Of a DNA stretch of 64,000 nt, positions 36,652 to 48,103 are shown one piece after another (within the stretch, counting starts at the first letter, position 1; every line of letters begins with the position of its first letter). The DNA comes from Tragulus kanchil (lineage: Eukaryota > Chordata > Mammalia > Artiodactyla > Tragulidae): NCBI GenBank assembly GCA_022376925.1, contig JAIOJX010000004.1, positions 125,327,123 to 125,391,122 of the forward strand, written 5' to 3'. The notes under the pieces were generated by a model. It was not told the origin of the DNA, did no database searches, and was given only the letters and a program-made list of their open reading frames with translations. Both the position numbers and the translations under genes were made by a program.

Positions 36652-36783
36652 CTGAGAAACACCTGAAACGTTCTCCACATCCCCCTTCTATTGGACATCC
36701 TTAGGCAGGTTTACAGGACTGTGTTTCAAAACACAGGAATGGCCACTGTACTGTCCATAAACAGCAACTGACCGCCTGCGAGT
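36652..36783 (-). pseudogene. C7: C7-like exon 4: TSP1 end and LDLRa start, frameshift
   Basis: A 132-bp exon, acceptor TTTTTAG and donor CAG|GTATTT. It begins T-R-R-R-S-V-A-V-Y-G-Q-Y, the C7 TSP1 strand, and ends G-E-R-F-R-C-F-S before the LDLRa exon. Compared with C7 about 10 bases are missing between the C-V codons and the E-T-Q-S-C codons (near 36727-36731), shifting the frame. Beyond that an in-phase TAA (36701-36703) replaces the Arg of a P-T-R-G-C stretch. Confidence 0.8.
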
Positions 36784-37775
36784 CTAAAAACAAAACCAAT
36801 AACTTTCCAGTATCTCCAGTTTTCTTTATCCAAGAAATAAAATCTGAGATAAATTAATCCATTTGGAGAAATACTGTTTGTAAAATTGTTCTGGTGTACT
36901 ACGGAAGTAAAACGCCCAAAATCAGTGAAACCAGAAACCCACTTGTCTTTGAGTCTGGTGACACTTGAGTTACTATTTCCAGAGCACTCTCAGTTACATA
37001 TTCACTCTTAAGATTGAGAGAACAAAATTAGTGAATCTTTAAGAAAAAAAAAGCTCGATAAAACTATAAGCAAATAGATCACAACACAGAATGATTCATT
37101 TTTTGCCAAAGCAATGTACCAAAAGTTAACTAGAAAAGGTGAAGTGAATTTTGCTGGAGGGAGAGTAACGGAACTGGGAAGGGAGCTGAGATGAAGTGGA
37201 CTTAGGGAAACCTTTAGAAAAGTGGTGGAAATTGATTTGAGCTGAACCTTAAGCCTTCTTCAGGAAGGCAAAACAATTCAGAGAGAGATATAGGCTAACA
37301 CAAAAGTCAAATTTACAAAACAGGAGCCTCAGAGTTCACAAGTGAAGGTACATTTACAATGAAGCTTTACTGAAAATCATTGATTTTCAGACCAAAATCA
37401 TTGATCTGTAAAAGGGGAAATATATCAAAGGCATATGCTGGGGGAGGCAGTGAAAAAATCACTAAGCCAAATGAGAAAACGAATTAATCCTAAAATTAAG
37501 CTGCAATGTCAAGAACTGTCAGGATCTGCAGTAGCCACATTTATTTTCAAAGAGTATCCCCACCTTTATAACAAATGCCACCCACACATTTGAAAGAATG
37601 ATATTTGATCAATTAATATGCAATTAATATGCCAATAAAAATCCAACCTATTGGGGGGGAAACTGATATAGGTTAATATAAATGCAATACAACTCAACAA
37701 CTATATACTGAGCAGGTTACACAAGTTAACACTGGAATTTACCCTCTGCATGCCAAGCGCATGGGAGGTAAATAC

Positions 37776-37907
37776 CTGAGAAACACCTGAAACGTTCTCC
37801 ACATCCCCCTTCTATTGGACATCCTTAGGCAGGTTTACAGGACTGTGTTTCAAAACACAGGAATGGCCACTGTACTGTCCATAAACAGCAACTGACCGCC
37901 TGCGAGT
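37776..37907 (-). pseudogene. C7: C7-like exon 4, duplicate copy
   Basis: Copy of exon 4 in the 1124-bp duplication at 36374/37498. It has the same 10-bp deletion, the same TAA and the same splice sites as the first copy. Confidence 0.75.
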
Positions 37908-38989
37908 CTAAAAACAAAACCAATAACTTTCCAGTATCTCCAGTTTTCTTTATCCAAGAAATAAAATCTGAGATAAATTAATCCATTTGGAGAAATACTG
38001 TTTGTAAAATTGTTCTGGTGTACTACGGAAGTAAAACGCCCAAAATCAGTGAAACCAGAAACCCACTTGTCTTTGAGTCTGGTGACACTTGAGTTACTAT
38101 TTCCAGAGCACTCTCAGTTACATATTCACTCTTAAGATTGAGAGAACAAAATTAGTGAATCTTTAAGAAAAAAAGCTCGATAAAACTATAAGCAAATAGA
38201 TCACAACACAGAATGATTCATTTTTTGCCAAAGCAATGTACCAAAAGTTAACTAGAAAAGGTGAAGTGAATTTTGCTGGAGGGAGAGTAACGGAACTGGG
38301 AAGGGAGCTGAGATGAAGTGGACTTAGGGAAACCTTTAGAAAAGTGGTGGAAATTGATTTGAGCTGAACCTTAAGCCTTCTTCAGGAAGGCAAAACAATT
38401 CAGAGAGAGATATAGGCTAACACAAAAGTCAAATTTACAAAACAGGAGCCTCAGAGTTCACAAGTGAAGGTACATTTACAATGAAGCTTTACTGAAAATC
38501 ATTGATTTTCAGACCAAAATCATTGATCTGTAAAAGGGGAAATATATCAAAGGCATATGCTGGGGGAGGCAGTGAAAAAATCACTAAGCCAAATGAGAAA
38601 ACGAATTAATCCTAAAATTAATTTACTCAATATGAAGACATGTATCTAATGCTTAAACAAAAAGAAAGGTCACCAAAATCCTTTTCCTCACCACAGGTAA
38701 TCAAAGGTCCATCTCTTAAGCCTCTTCCTGTACTCACCTCTTACCTATTAATAAAAATGGGCAGAATCTGAGATTCCAGAGAGTTTAAACCTTGAGCAAA
38801 GACCAACAGGGAAGACTATATAAATAAACCAAAGTTGCGTCTATCCATTCATCCTAAATTGAGACATACGTAATTTGAACTTTGAGCAGGTTTGCATCAG
38901 TACTGGGCCTGGCTCTGGCACATTTCATTCTATCTAGGCAGAAGAGTCATGGAGTAACGATGAGGAATGGAACTCAGTACAGTTTTCTA

Positions 38990-39375
38990 GTAAGTTTTTA
39001 GTTGCTGTATTTAATTGAAGATACCTCTTATATTTGGCTTAGAAATATGTGCTTCATATATATGGAATTTAGTAGGATGGTGATGATGGCACACGCAGTG
39101 AAGTGATGGAGAAACAGACATGGACAGTGGACATATGGACATTGTGGGGAGGAAACAGTGGGTGGGAGGCATAAAGGAAGTAGCATGAAGGCCTGTACTA
39201 TCATATGTGAAGTCATTGCTCTGTGAGAAAAGGAGATCCTTCAGGGGTGCTGTGTGATGGTCTGGAGGGGTGGGATGGGGGGGTATACATATGACTAATC
39301 TGGGAACATACATATCTGTAAACAAGAAAACTCTCTAGAAGTTAAAAGTAAAATAAAAGCTTAAAAAAAAAAATA
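38990..39375 (+). mobile_element. Probable retroposon 3' end with A tail
   Basis: Purine-rich stretch (gggaggaaacagtgggtggg, ggtctggaggggtgggatgg) ending gtaaaataaaagctt and an A run at 39362-39372. It looks like the 3' end of an L1-type insertion; family not named. Confidence 0.35.
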
Positions 39376-41084
39376 AATATGTACTTTTCTGAAGTTCCAA
39401 AGCATAGATTGTGTTGTATAAATAATGGTTTTCTTCTCCATAGACACCAGGATGAACTTGATCGCCACCTACTCTCAGCATCTCATTCTCATCTGTCAAA
39501 TTCTGATCTTATGACCTCATTCTCATTTTCACTTGTCTCCTTCTGGATGAAAATTATGTTTTCATAATCTGAACATGATGACCTTCACTCAAAAAAATTA
39601 CTCATGTGAAAAATACCTTCTCTCTACCTCTATTTAATGTTTTTTCTTAACTTGTTTTTAAATTATAAAAAGTTTTTCTGAGGTTTGTGCTTATTTGATT
39701 TTTGTCTTGTTATTCTTGTACCTGTTTGCCTGTAATCAGAGTTGTCATCTATTATATTTGCCAGAAGCCAAATTCTGCACTTGTGCAATTTGTTTTGTTA
39801 ATACCCATCCTGTAGGTACTAAATAAATGCTTGAAAATTGTTATAATGATGATGCTTCGAAACAGAAACTATCTTCTATAATATGGTTCTTTTAAAAACT
39901 TTTAAATGATTGTTAAATGAATGTTTTTATCTAAACTGAACCACCTTTAGAATATTTTATGAATATCAAATCATGTTGTATACTTGAAATTAATGTTATA
40001 TGTCACTGTAAACCAATAAAAAAATTAGCTATTCCAGTATTCAGAACTTTTGAAACACATATCTTTTTTCTTTTTTTAATTTATTTTTTAATTGAAGCTT
40101 ACTTGCTTTACAGAATTTTTAAACAAACATTATAGTTGATAATTTACTCTAAGATAATTATTAGAAAAAAGACATATCTATATACAAATGGGTTCATTAA
40201 AGCTTTATTCATAATTATAAAATATGTAAGTAATGTAAATCTCAAATAATAAAAAAAATGTATAAATAAGATTGGTATATTCATATAATAGAACATAATT
40301 CAGCTATTAAAATTCATGCTGATAGTATAATATTAAGATGAAATAGTAGAATACTATATAATCCTATACTCTATAATACAAATAATCCTATTTTAAAAAC
40401 CATTAGCACACAGAAATAAAATAAATTAAGAGAATAAATACTAACATGCTAGTATATTGGTTTCTTCCAAATGGTTGAATTATGAGTACTCTTTTCTTTA
40501 TACTCTTCTATGTTCAACCCAATGAATAATTTATGATAAGGGAAAAAATAGACGTTTTTAGAAATACTCTATAATCTCCAAGTCAAGTTTGGTTTTTTAC
40601 TTATATTACTTCTGTATCAAACTTTAAAACATTGAAAAATGTTTGATTTTCCATGGTCATTCGCTATTTATTAGGTAAAATGAGGCAACAATTTTACTAC
40701 TCTTAGTGTCTGTTTCAAATGAAAAGTTGAAATCAGTAAATACAAAATTTTGAATTTTTGTTCAGTAATGAAAGAATCAATCAGTAGCTTTTAGCTTCTC
40801 TCGTATGTATATTTCTAGAGTCAAATGTAAGATTTAGAAAAATCCTACAAGAAAAATGAGAAATCAAAAACATTTTTACCACACTAGTAATTATTAAGTA
40901 AATCATACTTTTCCCTTCAGAATTACTATATACATTTTCAAAAACCATGAAAACCAACATTCAAAAGTTCATACTTAGGCTAAAAGTTCATTTGGTTCAT
41001 ACTTAGGCTATTTATGCATATGAATAAAAAATACATTTTCACATGGTCCTACTGAATAAAAAATATATTTTCACATGGTCCTAC
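39376..41084. other. AT-rich intron with diffuse L1 traces
   Basis: No exon is seen between exons 4 and 3 here. 39960-40030 (cttgaaattaatgttatatg, ctgtaaaccaataaaaaaat) and 40195-40550 (ctttattcataattataaaa, ggtatattcatataatagaa) look like old L1 3' pieces. Confidence 0.4.
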
Positions 41085-41160
41085 CTGAGTCTTGGTACAA
41101 CCATTCCATTCTGACCAAGGGCCATAGGAACCCCACTAGCAGTTGACTGTCGAGGAGGCG
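41085..41160 (-). pseudogene. C7: C7-like exon 3: start of TSP1 domain, nonsense
   Basis: A 76-bp exon with acceptor TATGACAG and donor CAG|GTAGGA. Translation gives S-A-S-S-T-V-N-C-stop-W-G-S-Y-G-P-W-S-E-W-N-G-C-T-K-T-Q, clearly the first TSP1 module of C7. The Gln codon after Cys is TAG (plus-strand 41136-41138), and the Cys expected after S-E is TGG (Trp). Both are single-base changes. A peptide from exon 1 would end about 30 residues in. The exon is present once. Confidence 0.8.
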
Positions 41161-41419
41161 CTGTCATAGTGTTGAATTGTCTATTATAAAACCAACAGAA
41201 AGATAAGAAAGAAGACATAAAGAATAGTCAAAAGTAGCCCAAAATGCCTAACAATTTTTTTCCTAAGAGATGCCAAAAGGATCTCAAAATATATAAAAAT
41301 ATCTGTGGGAAGGACTCACTTTTTCAGAAGTTTATTAAATATCATTTCCAAAATATCTAGAATGTACCAGGTACTATTTAGACCCTAGAGCTATGGACAA
41401 AAAAGAGATAAGGTAGGAC

Positions 41420-41444
41420 ATCTCTTTTATCTTATAAAAGAGAT
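41420..41444. repeat. Perfect 11-bp hairpin
   Basis: atctcttttat and ataaaagagat are perfect inverses separated by ctt. It lies next to the left end of the CHR-1-like SINE at 41450. Confidence 0.7.
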
Positions 41445-41449
41445 AAGAT

Positions 41450-41775
41450 AGGTACAATGGATAAGAACCCACCTGCCTTGCAAGGGGAAGCAGGGTCCAC
41501 CCCTGGTTCAAGATGATTCCACATTCCTCGGAGCAACTAAGCCTGCAAGTCAAAACTACTGAGCTCACAAGCCACAGCTACTAACTCTCAGTGCTGCAAC
41601 TACTGAACCTCAAGCACCTAGAGCCTGTGCTCTGAAAGAAGAGGTTACCAAAATGAGAAGCCCATACACGGCAACAAAGTGTAGCCCCTGCTCACCACAA
41701 CTAGAGGAAGCCTGAGTGCATCAAGGAAGCCCCAGAGTAGACATAAAATAAATAAATAAATAAGTATTTTAAAAA
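41450..41775 (+). mobile_element. CHR-1-like SINE
   Basis: Diverged head (ggtacaatggataagaaccc), body with actactgagctcacaagcca and gcctgagtgcatcaaggaag, tail of aaataaataaataaat. Confidence 0.75.
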
Positions 41776-41985
41776 ATGAGATAGGATAGTGACCATTGAT
41801 AGAGGAAAGGATGAAGACACCGATGTATGTGTAAACAAATAATCATAACACAATAATGTGATCAAAATGGGACTGTGGCCAGCACTTGCAATGTAAAAGT
41901 CAGATTGGACTTTCCTAAAAAAAAAAAGAATTTCCTCAAAATTAAAGAAATACTGATTTCTACACACAATCCAAAATATTCTCAC

Positions 41986-42041
41986 CTTGAAAAACCTTGA
42001 AACTCTCCTATAAATCCCACCAAAAAGAATAAATTTATTGC
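41986..42041 (-). pseudogene. C7: C7-like exon 2: signal peptide
   Basis: A 56-bp exon between a strong acceptor (T-rich tract ending TTTCCTAG) and donor AAG|GTGAG. It translates as A-I-N-L-F-F-L-V-G-F-I-G-E-F-Q-G-F-S, a hydrophobic signal peptide core that resembles the start of C7. The frame is intact in this copy and joins exon 3 through a split Ser codon. A second copy at 43214 has two single-base losses in T runs. Confidence 0.75.
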
Positions 42042-42889
42042 CTAGGAAAGAAAAAAAACAATAAAGCAATATTTTCCTTTGCATTGCTTTAATGAGTCAA
42101 AAGTCAATACATTTGTACAAGTCAGGATTTGTGAGTTGGGAACAAAAAGAGTGAAAGAATCATGGAAAAGCTGGGATATATCCGCTTGTCTTATAAGTTT
42201 TCATTTTAAATAAAAGTTTAACATAATTATCTTGAGCTCACCTCCCACTATTCACTTGTGTAAAGACTACTCGGCACTAGGTGCTGTCAAAGACAAATGA
42301 ATTGAAAAGACCCCCTAAAAGTTAAATATACACAAACTTTTCTTTAGGGTCTCATCATTGTTCAATGCCTTAATCCACTCTCCTCTCTAACTTTGGTACC
42401 CATGAGAACACTGAAGAAGAGAAAGCCTAGAAACAGCAGGTTCAAGGGCCGAATAGGTAAAGGGAACTAGCTTCCTAAATGGAAAAATCAAAAGTGGAGG
42501 GACATCCCCAGCCAGAGGGACCAAGATCCTCATCCTAATACTTAGTTCTGCAGATGGTACCCAAACACAAAAGAGGCCTTTTATAGTCTACTTTATGGGA
42601 TAGCAGCAGCCTAAAAATTGAGCATCTGACAGGTTACAAAAATGTATGCAAAATGTAATTATATTTTGTTTGAAAATCAAACATGTATCTAGAAAAACAG
42701 ATCTAGAAAGAAACATAACAAAGGAAAAGAGTTTACTTCTGGTTGTTAAAGGTGACTTTGTCTTATTTTTATTTCCATGTAATTTCCTACTTTAACAACT
42801 GAAGGTTTAAGGGAATATAATTCACATGTGCACTGGAGACTCTGTAAGCACATTCAGTGCATTCAGTTCATAACCTCATATGCACTGTT

Positions 42890-43060
42890 CCGTCCCACGC
42901 TCAGTCGCTTCAGTTGTGTCTGACTCTTTGTGACCCTGTGGACTTCAGCCTGCCAGGCTCTTCTTTAGTCTGTGGGATTCTCCAGGCAAGAATACAGGAG
43001 TGGGTTGTCATGCCCTCCTCTGGGGGATCTTCCTCACCCAAGGATGGAACTTACATCTCC
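42890..43060 (-). mobile_element. Bov-tA-type SINE, truncated at a joint
   Basis: Reverse element lacking its tRNA head end; the complete copy is at 44114-44330. Confidence 0.85.
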
Positions 43061-43213
43061 TGAAGACACGATGTATGTGTAAACAAATAATCATAACACA
43101 ATAATGTGATCAAAATGGGACTGTGGCCAGCACTTGCAATGTAAAAGTCAGATTGGACTTTCCTAAAAAAGAATTTCCTCAAAATTAAAAAACTTTTCAA
43201 AATAAATTCTCAC

Positions 43214-43267
43214 CTTGAAAACCTTGAAACTCTCCTATAAATCCCACCAAAAGAATAAATTTATTGC
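43214..43267 (-). pseudogene. C7: C7-like exon 2, duplicate copy
   Basis: This is the copy of exon 2 carried by the 41812/43061 duplication. It is 54 bp instead of 56 because two T runs on the minus strand are each one base shorter, which would shift the frame. The same acceptor and donor are present. The differences look like homopolymer errors, so the frameshift should not be trusted. Confidence 0.7.
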
Positions 43268-44113
43268 CTAGGAAAGAAAAAACAATAAAGCAATATTTTC
43301 CTTTGCATTGCTTTAATGAGTCAAAAGTCAATACATTTGTACAAGTCAGGATTTGTGAGTTGGGAACAAAAAGAGTGAAAGAATCATGGAAAAGCTGGGA
43401 TATATCCGCTTGTCTTATAAGTTTTCATTTTAAATAAAAGTTTAACATAATTATCTTGAGCTCACCTCCCACTATTCACTTGTGTAAAGACTACTCGGCA
43501 CTAGGTGCTGTCAAAGACAAATGAATTGAAAAGACCCCCTAAAAGTTAAATATACACAAACTTTTCTTTAGGGTCTCATCATTGTTCAATGCCTTAATCC
43601 ACTCTCCTCTCTAACTTTGGTACCCATGAGAACACTGAAGAAGAGAAAGCCTAGAAACAGCAGGTTCAAGGGCCGAATAGGTAAAGGGAACTAGCTTCCT
43701 AAATGGAAAAATCAAAAGTGGAGGGACATCCCCAGCCAGAGGGACCAAGATCCTCATCCTAATACTTAGTTCTGCAGATGGTACCCAAACACAAAAGAGG
43801 CCTTTTATAGTCTACTTTATGGGATAGCAGCAGCCTAAAAATTGAGCATCTGACAGGTTACAAAAATGTATGCAAAATGTAATTATATTTTGTTTGAAAA
43901 TCAAACATGTATCTAGAAAAACAGATCTAGAAAGAAACATAACAAAGGAAAAGAGTTTACTTCTGGTTGTTAAAGGTGACTTTGTCTTATTTTTATTTCC
44001 ATGTAATTTCCTACTTTAACAACTGAAGGTTTAAGGGAATATAATTCACATGTGCACTGGAGACTCTGTAAGCACATTCAGTGCATTCAGTTCATAACCT
44101 CATATGCACTGTT

Positions 44114-44330
44114 CCGTCCCACGCTCAGTCGCTTCAGTTGTGTCTGACTCTTTGTGACCCTGTGGACTTCAGCCTGCCAGGCTCTTCTTTAGTCTGTGGG
44201 ATTCTCCAGGCAAGAATACAGGAGTGGGTTGTCATGCCCTCCTCTGGGGGATCTTCCTCACCCAAGGATGGAACTTACATCTCCTGAATTGCAGGAGAAT
44301 TCTTTACTGCTGAGCCACCAAGGAGGCCCA
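44114..44330 (-). mobile_element. Bov-tA-type SINE
   Basis: Reverse element: acgctcagtcgcttcagttg through gctgagccaccaaggaggcc. Confidence 0.87.
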
Positions 44331-44706
44331 TAGCCTAGGATAAAAGTCCTTAAATCATCTCACCCCAGATTTTAACAGGCCGAAATTCTTTCTCTTCTCT
44401 TGACTTCTCTAAATCTTTTTTCTCTCAGGATAGTTGTGGAAAGGCTTCTCAACATTTCTTCCAGGCCCTTCTATTCACCTTCTTAAACCACTCATCCTCT
44501 TATTAGGTATCTTCTTTTCATTTGTAAAATCCTAGTTGCCTACTTCTGCCTTTTTTTTAGTTCTACACATCTTTTGGCCTCTGTTCTGATTAGTATAACC
44601 AAAAGAGCTAAGAGGCAACAATAGCTGTGAGCACCCCAGAAATGTGAGCAATGGTGGGAAAGGCTATAGATACTTTTCTGATTTTTCAACAAATATGTGA
44701 AACAGG

Positions 44707-44975
44707 GGGCTTCCCTGGTGGTCCAGTGGGTAATGAGTCCACTTTGCAGTGCAAGGGGTACCAGTTTAATCCCTGGCCCTGGAGGATCCCACATGCCGCA
44801 GAGCACCTGGGCGGGTGTGTCCAATTACGAACTAGCGCACTGGAATGCATGCTCCCAGAGCCAGTGCTCTGCCTGGAGAGAGGCCACTACAATGGGAGGC
44901 CCACACAGGTCAAAGAATAAAGATAGATGAAAATAAATAAAAAACCAATAAAAGAGCCAGAATTTAAAAATATAT
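44707..44975 (+). mobile_element. CHR-type SINE
   Basis: ggcttccctggtggtccagt head, body with agagccagtgctctgcctgg, tail aaaaccaataaaagagccag. The flanks share tgtgaaaca. Confidence 0.87.
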
Positions 44976-45131
44976 ATTTGTGAAACATAATATAAAGCAT
45001 ACCTTTTAAAGACTTTTTTTAACTATATATTTTTTTCAACACTATATCTTTACTTGTGCTGTGTCAACTCATTTTCCCTGCCCTTGTGCAAGCTATCTCA
45101 TAGCTTAACTAATCATCCCTAGTTCTTAATA

Positions 45132-45346
45132 GCGGCTTCCTTTGTGGTTCAGACAGTGAAGAATCTGCCTGGAATCCAGGAGACCCAGGTTTGAGCCTTG
45201 GGTCAGGAAGGTCCCCTGGAGAAGGGAATGGCAACCCACTATAGTATTCTTGCCTTGAGAATTCCATGGGCAGAGGAATCTGGTGGGCTACAGTCCATGG
45301 GATTACAAAGAGTTGGACACAACCAAGTGACTAACACTTTCCGTTT
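45132..45346 (+). mobile_element. Bov-tA-type SINE
   Basis: ggcttcctttgtggttcaga, ggagaagggaatggcaaccc, agttggacacaaccaagtga. Copy at 46251-46465. Confidence 0.87.
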
Positions 45347-45870
45347 TTAATAAGTCAACACATTTTCAGAAAACAAAAATTCTGGAACAATCTAATAGCC
45401 AAATTTCAACTTTCAACTTATCAACTTATCATCTAATTTTAAATTTCTGTCCTGTTCCCCAGTTCCTGCAGGAGGAGTGGAATCCACTTCAAACTTCCTC
45501 CCATTAATTCTCCGGCTTTCCTCCCACACCTCCCTGGGATGCCTCTGTCTTCTTCAGAGTCAGAGCAGCAGGAGTGAGAGGGGCAAGAGACAAAAGGATC
45601 TTGCTCAACCAATGCAACTAGTGTCTGGTGATGGTGAATCAGGGTGTGCTGGATGCACAGTGTTTTTGCCATTCTTTGCATATCACTCCTTTGGGAATCT
45701 ACAAACCCTGTCCTCTGCCACAATGATTCATCTCTTGGTTCATCTCTCTTGACTCTCATCGGTGTCTGCTTCCTGATGGTACTTGTTGGGGTTGCTTTGT
45801 CCTGGAATCAAGTCTGGCACTCCCAAAAGTGGTAAGGGGAAGGCTATAGATACCACTTTGCGGGGTTGGG

Positions 45871-46094
45871 CAAGGGGTACCAGTTTAATCCCTGGCCCTG
45901 GAGGATCCCACATGCCGCAGAGCACCTGGGCGGGTGTGTCCAATTACGAACTAGCGCACTGGAATGCATGCTCCCAGAGCCAGTGCTCTGCCTGGAGAGA
46001 GGCCACTACAATGGGAGGCCCACACAGGTCAAAGAATAAAGATAGATGAAAATAAATAAAAAACCAATAAAAGAGCCAGAATTTAAAAATATAT
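45871..46094 (+). mobile_element. CHR-type SINE, truncated duplicate
   Basis: Copy of 44752-44975 that has lost its 5' head at a joint. Confidence 0.85.
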
Positions 46095-46250
46095 ATTTGT
46101 GAAACATAATATAAAGCATACCTTTTAAAGACTTTTTTTAACTATATATTTTTTTCAACACTATATCTTTACTTGTGCTGTGTCAACTCATTTTCCCTGC
46201 CCTTGTGCAAGCTATCTCATAGCTTAACTAATCATCCCTAGTTCTTAATA

Positions 46251-46465
46251 GCGGCTTCCTTTGTGGTTCAGACAGTGAAGAATCTGCCTGGAATCCAGGA
46301 GACCCAGGTTTGAGCCTTGGGTCAGGAAGGTCCCCTGGAGAAGGGAATGGCAACCCACTATAGTATTCTTGCCTTGAGAATTCCATGGGCAGAGGAATCT
46401 GGTGGGCTACAGTCCATGGGATTACAAAGAGTTGGACACAACCAAGTGACTAACACTTTCCGTTT
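46251..46465 (+). mobile_element. Bov-tA-type SINE, duplicate copy
   Basis: Copy of 45132-45346 in duplication 17. Confidence 0.87.
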
Positions 46466-46922
46466 TTAATAAGTCAACACATTTTCAGAAAACAAAAATT
46501 CTGGAACAATCTAATAGCCAAATTTCAACTTTCAACTTATCAACTTATCATCTAATTTTAAATTTCTGTCCTGTTCCCCAGTTCCTGCAGGAGGAGTGGA
46601 ATCCACTTCAAACTTCCTCCCATTAATTCTCCGGCTTTCCTCCCACACCTCCCTGGGATGCCTCTGTCTTCTTCAGAGTCAGAGCAGCAGGAGTGAGAGG
46701 GGCAAGAGACAAAAGGATCTTGCTCAACCAATGCAACTAGTGTCTGGTGATGGTGAATCAGGGTGTGCTGGATGCACAGTGTTTTTGCCATTCTTTGCAT
46801 ATCACTCCTTTGGGAATCTACAAACCCTGTCCTCTGCCACAATGATTCATCTCTTGGTTCATCTCTCTTGACTCTCATCGGTGTCTGCTTCCTGATGGTA
46901 CTTGTTGGGGTTGCTTTGTCCT

Positions 46923-47530
46923 ACAGGAGTCTCTTAGGGAGTCCTCAACAACCTAAGTCTGGCCACTCCCAAAAGGTCCACATCTGGTCCATGGGACACC
47001 TGCACATCTTCATGTCCTGTCAAACTCCGTATGTCAGGATGTAGCCGATACTGCTGTGTTGACTGCTAAATGCAGGGTAGGCAACCAGGTTGTTCCTTTA
47101 GAGTTTCCCAAACACAAGTAGGGTACCATTCCCTATATATTCCCATCCTCCAAGGAACACAAGTAAGCATCCTCTTGGGGAGGGAGATGACCAATAGGTT
47201 ACCAAACAAATTTAGGGCTTCTTTTTTGGTAACATTGCATTAATTGTGCAATATCTCACTTTAAAATGTGTGGCTGCTGAACACCTCTTATTCTTGGCTT
47301 TTCACTCTCAGCAGAAACAGGCATCATGAAAAATAAATCATCTTAACATCCTATCACTTTTTTTAAAACATCCTATCACTTTTTTTTTTAATATCAGTAA
47401 TGTTTTAGGGGATACACGTTCATTAGAAATAGTTTTGCCACTATCTTCCTCATATATATATTATAACCCATGAAGATCTGCTTATCATGAGTTATAAAAG
47501 CTGAATCTCTTACCTAAAAGAATCTCTTGA
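46923..47530. other. Intronic DNA, nothing recognised
   Basis: Low-complexity T runs near 47360-47390; no exon, SINE or RNA gene recognised. Confidence 0.4.
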
Positions 47531-47627
47531 AAATTTGATAGCTGAGTACCTGAAAATGAAGTCTAATCATTCCTTGCCTTTGGAAAGAATATCTCATCAA
47601 ATGGACACAATAGGACAACTACACAAT

Positions 47628-47832
47628 AGGGCTTCCCTGGTGGTTCAGCTGGTAAAGAATCTGCCTGCAATGAGGGAGACCTGGGTCCAAACCCTGGGCT
47701 GGGAAGATGTCCTTGAGAAGGGAAAGGCTATCCACTCCAGTATTCTTGCCTGGAGAATTCCACAGACAGAGGAGCCTGACAGACTACAGTCCATGGGGTT
47801 GTCAAGAGTCAGACAAGGCTGAGTGACTTTCA
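47628..47832 (+). mobile_element. Bov-tA-type SINE
   Basis: Complete: ggcttccctggtggttcagc to gtcagacaaggctgagtgac. Its 3' 75 bp recur at 48947-49021. Confidence 0.88.
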
Positions 47833-47905
47833 CTAAACAAATTAATGACATAAATAGGCATACATCTGAGTTAACTCTAGAGAAGAATCGCTTAGTTGAA
47901 AAGAT

Positions 47906-48103
47906 GCAGGACTTTCTTAGTGGTCCAGTGGTGAAGAATCTGCCTGTCAAAGCAGGGGACATGAGCTTGGTCCCTGCTCTGGGAAGATTTCACATGCTGA
48001 AGGGCAACTAAGCCCGCATACCACAACTAGAGAGAGAAAGCCCACACACACCAATGAAGACCCAGCACAGTCACAAATAAGTAAATAAAACTTGAAAAAA
48101 AAA
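47906..48103 (+). mobile_element. CHR-1-like SINE, short
   Basis: ggactttcttagtggtccag, ggggacatgagcttggtccc, ccaatgaagacccagcacag and an A tail. Copy at 49099-49296. Confidence 0.78.

Larger units (their letters stand above)
36374..38620. repeat. Direct duplication 15 (offset 1124)
   Basis: 36374-37497 equals 37498-38620 except for A-run length differences. The copies touch. Exon 4 is included. Confidence 0.92.
41812..44288. repeat. Direct duplication 16 (offset 1249 falling to 1224)
   Basis: 41812-43060 matches 43061-44288. The left 200 bases of the second copy are damaged: shortened A runs and a deletion near 43190. Exon 2 lies in that damaged part. Confidence 0.88.
44752..46922. repeat. 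Direct duplication 17 (offset 1119)
   Basis: 44752-45803 equals 45871-46922. The 67 bases between contain a garbled continuation of the left copy (as at 46952) followed by a garbled lead-in to the right copy (as at 44657). Confidence 0.92.

Noticed and set aside
45439..45835. Overlapping open frames on both strands (copy at 46558-47044)
   Set aside because: Neither strand shows a domain, a start context or splice signals that support a gene; both strands being open suggests chance.
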